The translations under genes were made by a program, and so were the position numbers. A DNA stretch of 64,000 nucleotides from Nonomuraea sp. NBC_00507 (GTDB lineage Bacteria; Actinomycetota; Actinomycetes; Streptosporangiales; Streptosporangiaceae): positions 124,001-188,000 of the forward strand of contig NZ_CP107854.1 of the NCBI RefSeq assembly GCF_036013525.1. Direction: 5' to 3'. Below, in pieces: positions 7,893 through 16,860 of the stretch. The stretch's first letter is position 1. Each line of letters begins with the position of its first letter. Under the pieces are notes generated by a model. It saw nothing but the letters and a program-made list of their open reading frames with translations. It searched no databases and was not told the DNA's origin.

Positions 7893-10088
7893 GTGTACTT
7901 CGAGATTTTGGGCACGACAAAAGTCACATCCGATACCGGATGTGCTGTGCCCATTCTGCCTACCGGGCGCCGGCTCCTGTGCGCGTTACTGGCCGCAGGC
8001 CACCTTGGACTTTCTCCAACGGACTTGATGATCACTGCTTGGGGGGACGCCTACGAGCGCGCGAACTCACTGAGATCGCAAATGTCGCAGTTGCGCCGCG
8101 CCTTGGGAGACCGCATACCCACTGGCGGCACACAGGGCTACCGCATCGACCTCCACGCTGGCGACATCGTCGACGTTCAGACGTTCCGCCACCTGGTGCG
8201 CGACAGCGACGACCGTGCCCGGCACGGCGACCTCCACGGTGCTGTAGAGCGGCTGGAGCGCGGCCTGGCCCTGTGGGGCACGCCAGCCCTTGCCGACCTC
8301 GACCCGCGCACCACCACGCTCCAGGCGCTGCGCGAGGAACTGCTCCACGAGCAGTGGACCGCGTCGCGCCAGCTGTTTCAGCTGCGACTGGAACTGGGCG
8401 ACTACTCTCGCCTCATTCCCGACCTACGGCGTGCGGTACTGACCCACCCGACCTCAGAGACGCTTTACGAGTTTCTCATGACCGCGCTCTATCGCATGGG
8501 AGAGCGGGTGGAGGCCCTGCGGGTGTACGAGACGGCCACCCAACACGTCCTCGAAGCCACCGGCAACGAGCCTGGAGTCCGGCTCCGCCAACTGCAGAAG
8601 GAGATCGCCAACGACACGTTCGTGCCTCACCCTGATCGATCACGCCCTCCCCTCCCCGCGCAGCTTCCCCCAGACGTCTTCGACTTCACCGGCCGCCGGG
8701 CTGAAGTGGCTCAGATCCTCGAACACCTCAGCGGTGAAGCACTCACCCGAGGTGTCCCGATCATTGTGCTCAGCGGCCCGCCGGGCGTCGGTAAATCGGC
8801 ACTCGCCGTTCATGCCGGGCACCGTCTTCGTCACAAGTTCCCCGACGGACAGCTGTACGCGCACCTTGGAGGCGTGGCTCTGCCCCGCGGCGCCGGCACG
8901 GTTCTCGCCGACCTCTTGGCAGCGCTGGGCGTTGACGCTCGGAGCCTGCCGGCGAGCAGCGACCAGCGCAGCGCCCTGCTGCGCTCGCTGCTGGCCGGCC
9001 GCCGCATGCTGCTCGTACTGGATGATGCGCCCTCCGCCGAGGAGGTCCGATTGCTGGTGCCCGGCACGCCCGGCTGCGCAGTGATCGTGACCAGCCGCTC
9101 CCAGATGGCCGGGCCTGGACTCCGCCCTCTCAGGGTAGAGCCGTTACCCATAGAAGACAGCAGACTTCTCCTGAATGCGATCATCGGCCCCGATCGGATC
9201 ACCGCCGAGCCGACCGCCGCGGAGGAGGTGCTGGCGGTGTGTGGCGGTTTCCCGGTGGCAGTACGGATCGTCGCGGCGCGGCTTGCGGCACAACCGCACT
9301 GGAGTCTGGCTCACCTGGCGCAACAACTCACCACCCAGGCTCGCAGCACGCTACACGCGCTGGCGTCGCACGACATGGCGCTCGAGGCCTCAATCGCCGA
9401 CAGCTACGGCACGCTGCCCGCTCCCGCGCAAAGGGCCTTCCGCGCCCTCGCCCTGGTCGGTCCCACCGATTTCGCGTCCTGGCACCTGGCCATGGTGCTG
9501 GGCATACCTGACGCCGACGAACTGCTGGAGATTCTGCTGATCCACAGTCTCATCAGCCCAGCTGGGGTGGACGCTGCAGGTCAACCTCGCTACCGGCAGC
9601 ACGCCCTCCTGCGCGAATACTCCTGTGTCAAGCTGGCTGAGCACGCCGAAGAACGCTCGGCGGCCGTGTACCGCACGGTGATGGGATGGCTCGAAGTCGC
9701 CGACATAACCTCCAGTTCCATGCGGCACGAGCCAGACCGGCACGCCTCCTCGCTGGACGTCCATGGGTGGCTGCCGGATCGTACGCGTGCGCTGATCGCC
9801 AGCGACTCGGGTCGCTGGTATGCCGCTCACCAGGCCAACCTTGTCCAGGCGATTCGGTTGGCCTGCGAAGAGCGTCAAGATCGCGTTGCGGTAGGGCTGG
9901 CCCAGCGCGTGGACTCGCTGTTGAGCCAGCAACACCGCCCTCACGAGGCCCTCGAGGTGTGGCGTGCTGTCGTCCATGCGGCCGCGGTCGCCGGTGACGA
10001 ACGCCTCGCCGCTGAGGCCCGACAGCGGATAGCGATCCTCACGTCGCGTGACCAGGCGGCGCCCGACCGGGCGTGGCAGGGATCGTGA
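7893..10088 (+). CDS. SARP/AfsR-family transcriptional regulator with NB-ARC ATPase domain
   Basis: A 731-residue regulator. Residues about 1-95 are an OmpR-like winged helix, about 100-245 a bacterial transcriptional activation domain, and about 270-560 an NB-ARC ATPase with the P-loop GPPGVGKSALA near residue 297 and a Walker-B-like LLVLDD near 370. The long helical C-terminus lacks obvious TPRs. Such proteins switch on secondary-metabolite or resistance genes in actinomycetes. GTG start. The nearest candidate targets are the divergent methyltransferase, the P450 and the Gly/Trp peptide genes; which one it controls is inference. Confidence 0.92.
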   Translation: MYFEILGTTKVTSDTGCAVPILPTGRRLLCALLAAGHLGLSPTDLMITAWGDAYERANSLRSQMSQLRRALGDRIPTGGTQGYRIDLHAGDIVDVQTFRHLVRDSDDRARHGDLHGAVERLERGLALWGTPALADLDPRTTTLQALREELLHEQWTASRQLFQLRLELGDYSRLIPDLRRAVLTHPTSETLYEFLMTALYRMGERVEALRVYETATQHVLEATGNEPGVRLRQLQKEIANDTFVPHPDRSRPPLPAQLPPDVFDFTGRRAEVAQILEHLSGEALTRGVPIIVLSGPPGVGKSALAVHAGHRLRHKFPDGQLYAHLGGVALPRGAGTVLADLLAALGVDARSLPASSDQRSALLRSLLAGRRMLLVLDDAPSAEEVRLLVPGTPGCAVIVTSRSQMAGPGLRPLRVEPLPIEDSRLLLNAIIGPDRITAEPTAAEEVLAVCGGFPVAVRIVAARLAAQPHWSLAHLAQQLTTQARSTLHALASHDMALEASIADSYGTLPAPAQRAFRALALVGPTDFASWHLAMVLGIPDADELLEILLIHSLISPAGVDAAGQPRYRQHALLREYSCVKLAEHAEERSAAVYRTVMGWLEVADITSSSMRHEPDRHASSLDVHGWLPDRTRALIASDSGRWYAAHQANLVQAIRLACEERQDRVAVGLAQRVDSLLSQQHRPHEALEVWRAVVHAAAVAGDERLAAEARQRIAILTSRDQAAPDRAWQGS

Positions 10089-10123
10089 CTGGGGGAGAGA
10101 GGCCAGATGTTCTCACTGCGCGG

Positions 10124-11473
10124 CTAGCGAAGTGTCCGCAGTAGCCGGCGGCGATGCTGCTGGATCACGTCCAGTGTGGCCGGACCGGGCTCTGTCGCCC
10201 GGGTGGCCAGGAAGTTGAACACAACGCGATAAGCGTCGACGCTGGCCGGATCGAGTAGCTCATCCCAGGCGAAGGTGTGCAGCCCGACGACGTCCGGCTT
10301 CCGGTGGTCACGGAAGCGCCACAGCGTGAATGGACCAGTCCGAGGCACAAACGCGTCATCGGCCACCCACTCGCTCTCCAACGGGACGATTTGCAAGATG
10401 ATGTGCTCTTGCTTTGAGCGCTCGATCAGAGCGTCAAGTTGTTGCAGCCGTACCTCCGGGGTGCCGATGGCGCGCAGGAACACGCTCTCATCCACCAGGG
10501 CCCACACAATGGGCGGGTCGGAACGTTGAAGGACTTCTTGCCGTGCCAGGTTGAATCTCATGCCGGCCTCGATAATGTCCGCCCGCGTGCCCGGGATGAC
10601 GGCGGCCTGAGAGGCGGCTCGAGCGTAGTCGGGCGTTTGAAGCAAGGTCGGCATGAACTGCACCGTGTACATCCACACATGGCTGGCCTGCTGCTCCAGG
10701 TGGTAGGCCGCGGTCAAGGTGAGGGGCACAGCCGGTTCGTCATACCAGGCAGGCTCGCGCTTCCCGGAAGCGATATCGAGAACGCAGGCGCGCTGGCGCT
10801 CATCAGCAACGCCATAGACGTCGAGGAGCTGGGCGACCACAGAGGCGGAAATCTCGGTGTCGCCACCCTCCATCGACTCCACGTCCAAATGAGGAGGCAA
10901 GACCTGTTGCACTTGATGAACCTTTAGGCCTGCGTACCGTCGAAGAACATACAGTCGGCCTGCCAGGACCGCACGCTGCCGTGACGTCAAGGGCAGCTGC
11001 GGTGATTTCAACGGAAGCAGTATCGCTGGGTCTGTCGTCGGCCGACCGGCCGGAGGAGCCAGAGCCGAGCCAAGTTCGGGCAACTCATCGGCGGAGCTGA
11101 GGAGAGACTTGCCTATCTCGGACATGTGCTCTGCCTCGCGCACCATGTCGGCGACGCCGAGCCGTATCGATGAGATTTCCTGCCGAAGCCGGGCAGCCGT
11201 CTGATTCAGTTCGGCCGCGCGATCCTGTAGACGATCAGCCGCGGCCGAGTCTAAGAAGTCCTCACCCACCAGCCAGCCCACGCTCACGCCGAGGCTTAGC
11301 GCGATAGAGCGCAAAACCGACAGAGACGGATTGTCCTGAACGCCGCTTTCAAGCTGATAGATGTACGACGCGGATACCGGCTCACCGAACTCGGCCATTG
11401 CCTGAGTCAGCTGGGGTGCGGTCATCGAACGCGCCGAGCGCGCCTGCTTCAACCGGATCGCCAGAGTCTCCAC
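10124..11473 (-). CDS. XRE-family regulator with DUF5753 domain
   Basis: A 449-residue protein. It has an N-terminal helix-turn-helix (about residues 5-70, ATG start, AIRLKQARSARSMTAPQLTQ), a charged coiled segment and, from about residue 160, a second HTH-like stretch followed by the DUF5753 effector domain (YTVQFMPTLLQTPDYARA, then IVWALVDESVFLRAIG and LQIVPL). DUF5753 regulators are abundant in Streptomyces and Streptosporangiaceae and normally pair with a small DUF397 protein; none is visible here. It faces the SARP gene tail to tail. Confidence 0.92.
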   Translation of the reverse strand: METLAIRLKQARSARSMTAPQLTQAMAEFGEPVSASYIYQLESGVQDNPSLSVLRSIALSLGVSVGWLVGEDFLDSAAADRLQDRAAELNQTAARLRQEISSIRLGVADMVREAEHMSEIGKSLLSSADELPELGSALAPPAGRPTTDPAILLPLKSPQLPLTSRQRAVLAGRLYVLRRYAGLKVHQVQQVLPPHLDVESMEGGDTEISASVVAQLLDVYGVADERQRACVLDIASGKREPAWYDEPAVPLTLTAAYHLEQQASHVWMYTVQFMPTLLQTPDYARAASQAAVIPGTRADIIEAGMRFNLARQEVLQRSDPPIVWALVDESVFLRAIGTPEVRLQQLDALIERSKQEHIILQIVPLESEWVADDAFVPRTGPFTLWRFRDHRKPDVVGLHTFAWDELLDPASVDAYRVVFNFLATRATEPGPATLDVIQQHRRRLLRTLR

Positions 11474-11564
11474 ACGGTCTCCTGCGCACTGCTATGCCTT
11501 GCGCTACAGAGTACGGGCCGGGAAGCCGAAGGGGGAGAGGCCGCCCTGGCGCAGAGGACGACAC

Positions 11565-11858
11565 CTAACGCACCCACCAGGCCAGGTCGATCCCCAACAG
11601 CACGAGCCAGCTGACCGCGGCGGCCGCAGCGGTGCGGACCGGAATGGTCCCGTGCTGCCACAGACTGACGGTGATTCGAAAGCAGAGGCCGGCGATGGTG
11701 AAAGTGGGTGCCCATGCCAGCCACGAACAGAAGGGGTAAGGCAGACCCAGCTCGTACAGCACCCACATGAAGGAAGAACGCTGGGTGAGCGCGTTCAGGC
11801 CGAGCAACGCCGCAGCCACGGACAACGCAATCTCCAGCAGTGCCCGATTGCTCCTCAC
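11565..11858 (-). CDS. Small integral membrane protein
   Basis: A 97-residue protein with three predicted membrane helices: residues about 6-24 (ALLEIALSVAAALLGLNAL), 45-65 and 75-94 (TAAAAAVSWLVLLGIDLAWW). Its start overlaps the stop of the upstream gene (ATGA-type), so the two are translationally coupled. Function unknown. Confidence 0.72.
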   Translation of the reverse strand: MRSNRALLEIALSVAAALLGLNALTQRSSFMWVLYELGLPYPFCSWLAWAPTFTIAGLCFRITVSLWQHGTIPVRTAAAAAVSWLVLLGIDLAWWVR

Positions 11859-12205
11859 GTCGACTCCGAACTGTCTGCGGCGACGGGCACGATGCTGATG
11901 CGGTATCGGTGCCCTTGTCGCCGCAGTACGTCAAGCAGAGCGCCAGCCTCACTGTCCATGTCCTGCTGCCGCAGCCATTCCGCGTCGACCAGCAGATTCA
12001 CCGGCGTCCGTTGGCGGTCCGACGTCGACGTTCCATCGGTGCGCTCATGAAGCAGCCGGACGGCGGCCTGGAGGGTGGCGAGGGCATCCGGGTGATCGGT
12101 AGTGACGATCCAGCGGCCGCTGACGGGATAGAGCCGGTCGGGGTGTTGAATCACCCAGACGTCTGGCTGCAGGCCCATGGATGTGAAGGGACTGATTGCT
12201 GTCAC
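11855..12205 (-). CDS. Hypothetical protein, first gene of a motif-B unit
   Basis: A 116-residue soluble protein. I chose the GTG at 12205 because GGAGG lies seven bases upstream; the longer frame runs into the promoter region. It has mixed alpha/beta character (QPDVWVIQHPDRLYPVSGRW). It overlaps the membrane-protein gene by four bases. The near-palindrome of motif B lies 63 bases upstream, so the pair forms a regulated two-gene unit. Confidence 0.7.
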   Translation of the reverse strand: MTAISPFTSMGLQPDVWVIQHPDRLYPVSGRWIVTTDHPDALATLQAAVRLLHERTDGTSTSDRQRTPVNLLVDAEWLRQQDMDSEAGALLDVLRRQGHRYRISIVPVAADSSEST

Positions 12206-12267
12206 GAATTGCCTCCGCTTCGTCCGGTGGGGATACCAGCAGACATAACCAGAGCAAATCGTATGTA

Positions 12268-12277
12268 TTACATGCAA
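12268..12277 (-). promoter_or_regulatory. Motif B copy 1
   Basis: On the minus strand TTATTGCATGTAATACAT, the same core as the copies at 39972, 44779 and 52697. It lies 63 bases upstream of the GTG at 12205. Confidence 0.55.
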
Positions 12278-12420
12278 TAAGCGTAACTACACTTAGAGGT
12301 TAGGGGCAGGTGTCGTCAACGACGACACACAGCCACAGCCGCTTGCTTGATGGTCAGGAAACCCGGGAACGAGCAGGCACCGCTGGTTCGGCAGACACTC
12401 ACAGCCCTGAAGACGAGGAA

Positions 12421-12447
12421 GGCCCGAACCCTGGCAGGGTTCGGGCC
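12421..12447 (-). terminator. Hairpin terminator after the first Gly/Trp peptide gene
   Basis: The 13-base arm GGCCCGAACCCTG meets its exact complement with one base between, so in practice about 11 bp with a 5-base loop. It is GC-rich with a weak tail. It lies 20 bases beyond the stop of the 12631-12467 peptide gene. Confidence 0.6.
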
Positions 12448-12466
12448 GTTCATTACGCCGTATGGG

Positions 12467-12631
12467 CTACCAGCCGCCCATGTGCCGCATGCCTCCCATG
12501 TGGCGGAAGCCGCCGCCCACGCTGGGAATCCAGCCGCCTGGGTGGTGTCGCATGCCGCCGGTCACGCTCGCGGCCCAACCGCCCGTGTCGCCAGCACGGG
12601 CCCAGCCGCCTTCATCGCCGTGTCTCGTCAT
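12467..12631 (-). CDS. Gly/Trp-rich small peptide, paralogue 1
   Basis: Encodes 54 residues starting MTRHGDEGGWARAGDTGGW and ending RHMGGMRHMGGW. GGW occurs four times and MRH/RHM tripeptides recur, so it is strongly low-complexity. A second ORF at 14725-14636 shares the start (MTTRGDDGGWAR), the end (RRHMGGW) and flanking DNA, and both are followed by a hairpin. This pattern could be a ribosomally made, modified peptide (RiPP) precursor or a small structural protein. No known precursor family or modifying enzyme is recognised next to it. The ribosome binding site is weak. Confidence 0.5.
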   Translation of the reverse strand: MTRHGDEGGWARAGDTGGWAASVTGGMRHHPGGWIPSVGGGFRHMGGMRHMGGW

Positions 12632-12974
12632 GGGGGCGAGCCTGCCAGCGCCCCGAGGCCCCGGCAACCCGAGCCGACTCACCAGCGGCCCGCCGGCGCC
12701 AGCTGCAGGACTTCCGCCCAGGATCGCGTCGCCCAGGCCGCGGACGAGCGCCACCTCCTCCACGCCGACCAGCCGCTGAGCGCCGGCGCCCCCGGCCGTA
12801 CGCTGCTCTGCGTGCCTCGGCGCCGGACAAGGCACCGAGTCCATAAGCGTTCTCCCAGATCAACCGCCGGACTTTTCGGTGCCGAGCTCCTCCCGAGCGA
12901 GGCCTGCGCGGCCGCCGCGGCGCTCACGCCGTGTCGCCTGGAACATCGTGGCCGCTCCGGGCGTACCGCGGACC

Positions 12975-12988
12975 GCCGGTGAGCCGGC
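12975..12988. repeat. Dispersed hairpin, reverse-orientation copy
   Basis: GCCGGTGAGCCGGC, 5-bp arms with a TGAG loop, the complement of the CTCA-loop copies. Confidence 0.4.
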
Positions 12989-13031
12989 ACACGTCTGCCG
13001 ACATAGTTCTCTGGCAGACGAGGACGCTGTC

Positions 13032-13511
13032 CTATGTCGCGGTGGCCAGCCAGGTGGTCCAGGCGTGCTCGTCGGCATAGACCTTGGGAGTGATGCCGAG
13101 AGAGGCCAGTGCCCCGGGGTAGGCGCGGTTGTAGGTGGCTGCCCAGGCGATGGCCTGTTCGGGGGTGGCCAGGAGCCAGATCGCGGCGGCATCGTCCAGG
13201 TGCAGGGTGCTGAGCGCGGGCAGGTGAGGGTCTTCGTCGATGTGACCGGTGACCAGGTCTCGGGCCAGGAGTCCGCGCCAGCAGGTGAGGAGTTGGTGGG
13301 CGGCGTCATCATCGTGGATGCCCGTCTGGTGAGGCTGTACCTGGAGCGGGAGCGCGGGCTGGTCGATGGTTGCCCAGATGCCCGGGAGGGCGGCCAAGCG
13401 GGCGGCGGTCAGCCGGTGGGCGCCGTTCGCGCCCAGCGTGTAGAGCGGCCCGACGGGGCCGGGGATGCGGTGGACGCAAACCGGGTCGTCGTCCAGGCAC
13501 CAGACTCGCAA
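13032..13511 (-). CDS. Hypothetical protein with ParB/Srx-like segment
   Basis: A 159-residue frame opening with a TTG. The same frame continues upstream (PSVEEALRVWCLDDDP) without a good start, so the N-terminus is uncertain and may be joined by a frameshift to an acidic stretch around 13560-13650. GANGAHRLTAARLAAL near residue 27 resembles the G-HR-AA signature of ParB/sulfiredoxin-type folds. The C-terminus has DDAAAIWLLATPEQAIAW. It lies between the two Gly/Trp peptide genes, so a functional link is possible but unproven. Confidence 0.6.
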   Translation of the reverse strand: MRVWCLDDDPVCVHRIPGPVGPLYTLGANGAHRLTAARLAALPGIWATIDQPALPLQVQPHQTGIHDDDAAHQLLTCWRGLLARDLVTGHIDEDPHLPALSTLHLDDAAAIWLLATPEQAIAWAATYNRAYPGALASLGITPKVYADEHAWTTWLATAT

Positions 13512-14094
13512 GGCCTCCTCGACGGAGGGGTCCGATCGCGCCTGCGGAGGCCATCCGCCGAATCGTCGCCGGCGTCGACGGGTGCGAGCGTGACCCCCTC
13601 ATCGCTGCTGTCGCCCGGCTTCGGTTCGTCGTCTGTATCGGGGAGTTGATGCACCGGTCCGGTCTGCTGCCCATGCTGAGGATCGACGCCATCCCGCCGG
13701 TACAGCCCCGTATCGCGGTCGGTGACGCTCTGCTGGCCAGGAAGGTGGGTGCGGCGGAGTACGCCCGGATCCATCCGAAACTCGCCGACATCCAAAATCT
13801 TGGAATCCCCGACCTACGACCGAGCTCGCCCCGCCAGTGGACCTCGCTATTCTCTGAGGTCCCCGGTGCTCGCTGACCTGTTCTCTTCATCTCCCGCCAG
13901 CAGTTCCGCGAGCGGCACGGCCGTTCGTCACTGAAGCCACCCGCCCAGAACCCGCGGTACTACGTCAAGCCCGGCCGAGCCGAGCTGGGCTCGGCCGGTG
14001 TGCGGCCCATCCAGGCCAGCGCCGCTCAGGCGCCGGACGGGGCTCACGCGCTTTTGGTCTGCGGCCTTGCCTTGCTCTTGACCAGACGATCAGG
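13512..14094. other. Region without a confident gene
   Basis: Holds the likely 5' extension of the 13511-13032 gene on the minus strand: an acidic DDEPKPGDSSDEGVTL-type frame near 13575-13630, one base out of register. No gene I can support on the plus strand, and no repeat or RNA seen. Confidence 0.4.
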
Positions 14095-14100
14095 GTGGCC

Positions 14101-14508
14101 ATGGGGAACGCTTCGGTACCGTCCGTCAGCATGACACTTCCCCGCCGCCGTCCCTTGCCACCCATTGACAGCTCTGTGCGTATCGAGCACGGGGTCATCT
14201 CACCGCAGGCCCTCGCCGACTCCCGGATAGACGAGCAGGCCCCTCGATGCCATGTGAGCGAACTGGACGACGAGCTTGAGGCGACTCGTCAGATTGCCTC
14301 GATCCTGACTGCCCGCAGCGTGGAGGCGCGCGGCCGGATACTTCGTCACCTGTACGACCGTTGGCAGACGGCCGATGTGCCGTGCGCTCAACGGCACGTC
14401 GCCAACGGTGCTGGCTCCGCCTCGCAAGATCTCGATGTGGACCCGGACCCGGACCCGGACCCTGGGCTGGTCGCGGGAGCCGACCATTCTCTCGCTAGCC
14501 CGATCTGA
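14101..14508 (+). CDS. Hypothetical protein with Asp-Pro repeat tail
   Basis: 135 residues from the ATG at 14101; an internal ATG at 14131 is also possible. Central helices (ELDDELEATRQIASILTARS) look like real protein. The C-terminus contains a run of four Asp-Pro units from a tandem hexanucleotide-like repeat. No domain recognised and no strong ribosome binding site. Confidence 0.42.
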   Translation: MGNASVPSVSMTLPRRRPLPPIDSSVRIEHGVISPQALADSRIDEQAPRCHVSELDDELEATRQIASILTARSVEARGRILRHLYDRWQTADVPCAQRHVANGAGSASQDLDVDPDPDPDPGLVAGADHSLASPI

Positions 14509-14593
14509 ACGATCGCATGGATGGCTGTTGCCTGTAATACTCACCCGAAATCGGGCAGATATGGCGTGACCAGCTGTCCGGAGCGCGCAATAA

Positions 14594-14629
14594 GACGGGC
14601 CCGCCCTCACGGTGGGAGTGCCCGCCGTC
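14594..14629 (-). terminator. Hairpin after the second Gly/Trp peptide gene
   Basis: GACGGCGGGCACTC pairs imperfectly with GAGGGCGGGCCCGTC around a 7-base loop, followed on the minus strand by TTATT. It starts 7 bases after the stop of the peptide gene, mirroring the arrangement at 12421. Confidence 0.5.
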
Positions 14630-14635
14630 ATGCCG

Positions 14636-14725
14636 CTACCAGCCGCCCATGTGGCGGCGGAAGCCGCCTACGCTCCACCGCGCCCAGCCGCCGTCATCGC
14701 CTCGTGTCGTCATGATCGCGAGCAT
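14636..14725 (-). CDS. Gly/Trp-rich small peptide, paralogue 2
   Basis: 29 residues from the ATG at 14725, which has a GGGGGGAAG site; an internal ATG at 14713 aligns with the start of paralogue 1. The peptide contains GDDGGWARWSVGGF and ends RRHMGGW. The upstream DNA (GCTGGC..GCTCGC) is also shared with paralogue 1, so the locus was duplicated, with the repeat region contracted or expanded. Role unknown. Confidence 0.5.
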   Translation of the reverse strand: MLAIMTTRGDDGGWARWSVGGFRRHMGGW

Positions 14726-14893
14726 GCCAGCTTCCCCCCGGAATCCGCCACTGCGGAATGAATCAGCACAACACCACATGATGGGGGCATCGCATCGAGT
14801 GACCCTTCGCCGGACGTCATGACGGCTTTGGAATCTTCTGCAATCCTGGGCCCTCGTCACCGGCTACGTGGAGGAAAAGTGCTCGGTTGGGGC

Positions 14894-16810
14894 ATGGCAG
14901 GAGAGAGCGCGCCGCCTGATACCTCAGATGAGGTCCGCCATGCTCTTTCGGCCCCTGACCGGCGCTGGTCTGGTTCGGCCCTGCTGGTGTTCCCAGCAGC
15001 GGTGGCCGAGCTCCTGGCATGGCTGGAGGACGAACGGAACTTCAGCGCCGCCCACCATGAGGATGCCTTCGCGTCGGCAATCCGTGAATATCGCACTGCC
15101 GAGCAGGAAGGGCTGGGACCAAACGTCATCGCTGTACTCCGCACCGACCTGGGCAAGGTCAGCACCGCGCTACAGCACCTCAACCCGGCCGGAAGCCGCG
15201 CAACCGCCGTCATGGCTGTGGGGGACCTGCAGTCCGCGTTGAAAGACCAGCGGGCTCTGCAGGCAGCATGGAAAGATCTGTGGTCCAAATGCGGCAAGCT
15301 TGAGGCGTCTGCGGAAGCGATCGCGGTCCGCCGTGACCTGTTCCTCGCGCTCGCTCAGTTGGCCGGCCACAATCTCGGCCAGCTGACCAGTACCTTGCGG
15401 GACGTGCTCGCGGATGACGCATGGGCGGTAGCCGGCGTGCGGGCCGTTCTGGGCGATCCCGCGCCCGATGACTTCGATGAGGACAAGGACGAAGTGCCGC
15501 GAGCCGGGCTGAGGGCCACGGAGCGGGCCACGTTATGCGAGCGATTCCTTACCCTTCCTCCTTCAACGCACTCGCATGTGGTGTGGCTGGCCTACGAAAA
15601 GGCCAGCATGTTCTTGAAGCCCGTCGCCTCGCTCGGCGACATCACGTTCATCATGAGCGAGTACGTGCCCGATGAAGCGACGGCGGCCTCAGCCAAGTAC
15701 AGCGGCCACTGCACGCACTGGACAGCGACCGACGGTGAGTTCCTGGCGGACATGCCGCACAAGGTCGGCACCGTCCTGGCTCGGGTGTTCCTGCCGCCAC
15801 GCATCTACGCTGACCCGATAGCAGTCGCCCGAACGCGCGTAGAGGCCCTTGTCACGGTCGGCAAATTCCACGCCGGAATGCCCGCCGGCTACTGGAGCAT
15901 CCTTCCCGGGCACAAACACATTCCCGACGGGCAGCGCGGGGAGGAGCGCCGCCTCGACGCCAGCCAGTACTCCGTTGAGCCGCTCGATCATGGCCGCCAA
16001 GCGGCCATCTACTCGGCAATGGCGGCCTTCTGGAACCAGATCGACGGGACCGTGGCCATCGACGACGTGCGCCTGGCCGAGGCGGTCGACCTGCTGCAGT
16101 GGTGGCAGGCCGCGGGGGAGCAGCCCCCGCTGGCCCAGGTCATCGCCAACGTGCGTGTCGTCGAGACCGCCGCATCCCGGGTCGGCACCGCGCCATGGGA
16201 CGACCACCTGGCTGCCTACCTGAAAACGACCTGGGTCGTGCAGGCCATCCACGAGGAGCTCGTCACCACCATCAGGCACGCCGCCAGCTGCGAACCCACG
16301 GGGCTGACCGTCCAGGCGTACAAGCGCCGGCAGGCCGTTGCAGACGCGACGCTGGACGTCCACGAATTCGGCTACATCGACCTCGTCCCCGGATCCACGC
16401 AGGCCGCGCTCACCGAACTCATCGACATCTATCCACCACATCACCAAATGGCGCGCCGCCTGCGCACTCTGGCCAAACGCCTGGACAATAGGGATGCGTT
16501 CGAGAAATGGCGCGCCCAGCTGGAAACCAGGTGGACACGCCTAGCTGACCGTATGGCGCGGACCCGTGACGCGATCACCCACGGCGGACCCGCGACGGCC
16601 GAGGTCGTCGGCTCCATCGTCGCCTTCAGCCGGCAGGTGGGAGCCTGGGAGGTCCAGATCGCGCTCGAGTCCGCGCTCGCGGGCACCGACCTCATCCCTG
16701 AACACATCAGGTTCCGCGATGACAGCACGACCTTGCTGGAGCGGATCCGCCAGGCAGCGAAACCTGGCGATGTGATCCACTCATCGGCTGTGCCACCCCG
16801 CCCCAGATAA
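14894..16810 (+). CDS. Large uncharacterised protein with HEPN-like motif
   Basis: 638 residues from the ATG at 14894 (AGGAG-like site upstream; an in-frame ATG at 14819 is an alternative). It is mostly alpha-helical and has no transmembrane segment. Near the C-terminus RTRDAITHGG fits the R-x4-H pattern of HEPN nucleases and abortive-infection proteins, with the acidic residue after Arg that is common there. The middle contains KYSGHCTHWTATDGEF, possibly beta-rich. It stands alone between the peptide locus and a convergent gene. Possible roles include host defence, but I recognise no full-length family. Confidence 0.75.
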   Translation: MAGESAPPDTSDEVRHALSAPDRRWSGSALLVFPAAVAELLAWLEDERNFSAAHHEDAFASAIREYRTAEQEGLGPNVIAVLRTDLGKVSTALQHLNPAGSRATAVMAVGDLQSALKDQRALQAAWKDLWSKCGKLEASAEAIAVRRDLFLALAQLAGHNLGQLTSTLRDVLADDAWAVAGVRAVLGDPAPDDFDEDKDEVPRAGLRATERATLCERFLTLPPSTHSHVVWLAYEKASMFLKPVASLGDITFIMSEYVPDEATAASAKYSGHCTHWTATDGEFLADMPHKVGTVLARVFLPPRIYADPIAVARTRVEALVTVGKFHAGMPAGYWSILPGHKHIPDGQRGEERRLDASQYSVEPLDHGRQAAIYSAMAAFWNQIDGTVAIDDVRLAEAVDLLQWWQAAGEQPPLAQVIANVRVVETAASRVGTAPWDDHLAAYLKTTWVVQAIHEELVTTIRHAASCEPTGLTVQAYKRRQAVADATLDVHEFGYIDLVPGSTQAALTELIDIYPPHHQMARRLRTLAKRLDNRDAFEKWRAQLETRWTRLADRMARTRDAITHGGPATAEVVGSIVAFSRQVGAWEVQIALESALAGTDLIPEHIRFRDDSTTLLERIRQAAKPGDVIHSSAVPPRPR

Positions 16811-16860
16811 CCCCGTGCGCGGGCCCGCTGGTCGACGGGCCCGCGTCCACCCCCTTCCTC

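Noticed and set aside
14441..14461. Short tandem repeat coding Asp-Pro as a regulatory repeat
   Set aside because: It fits as a low-complexity tail of the 14101-14508 ORF; too short to claim more.
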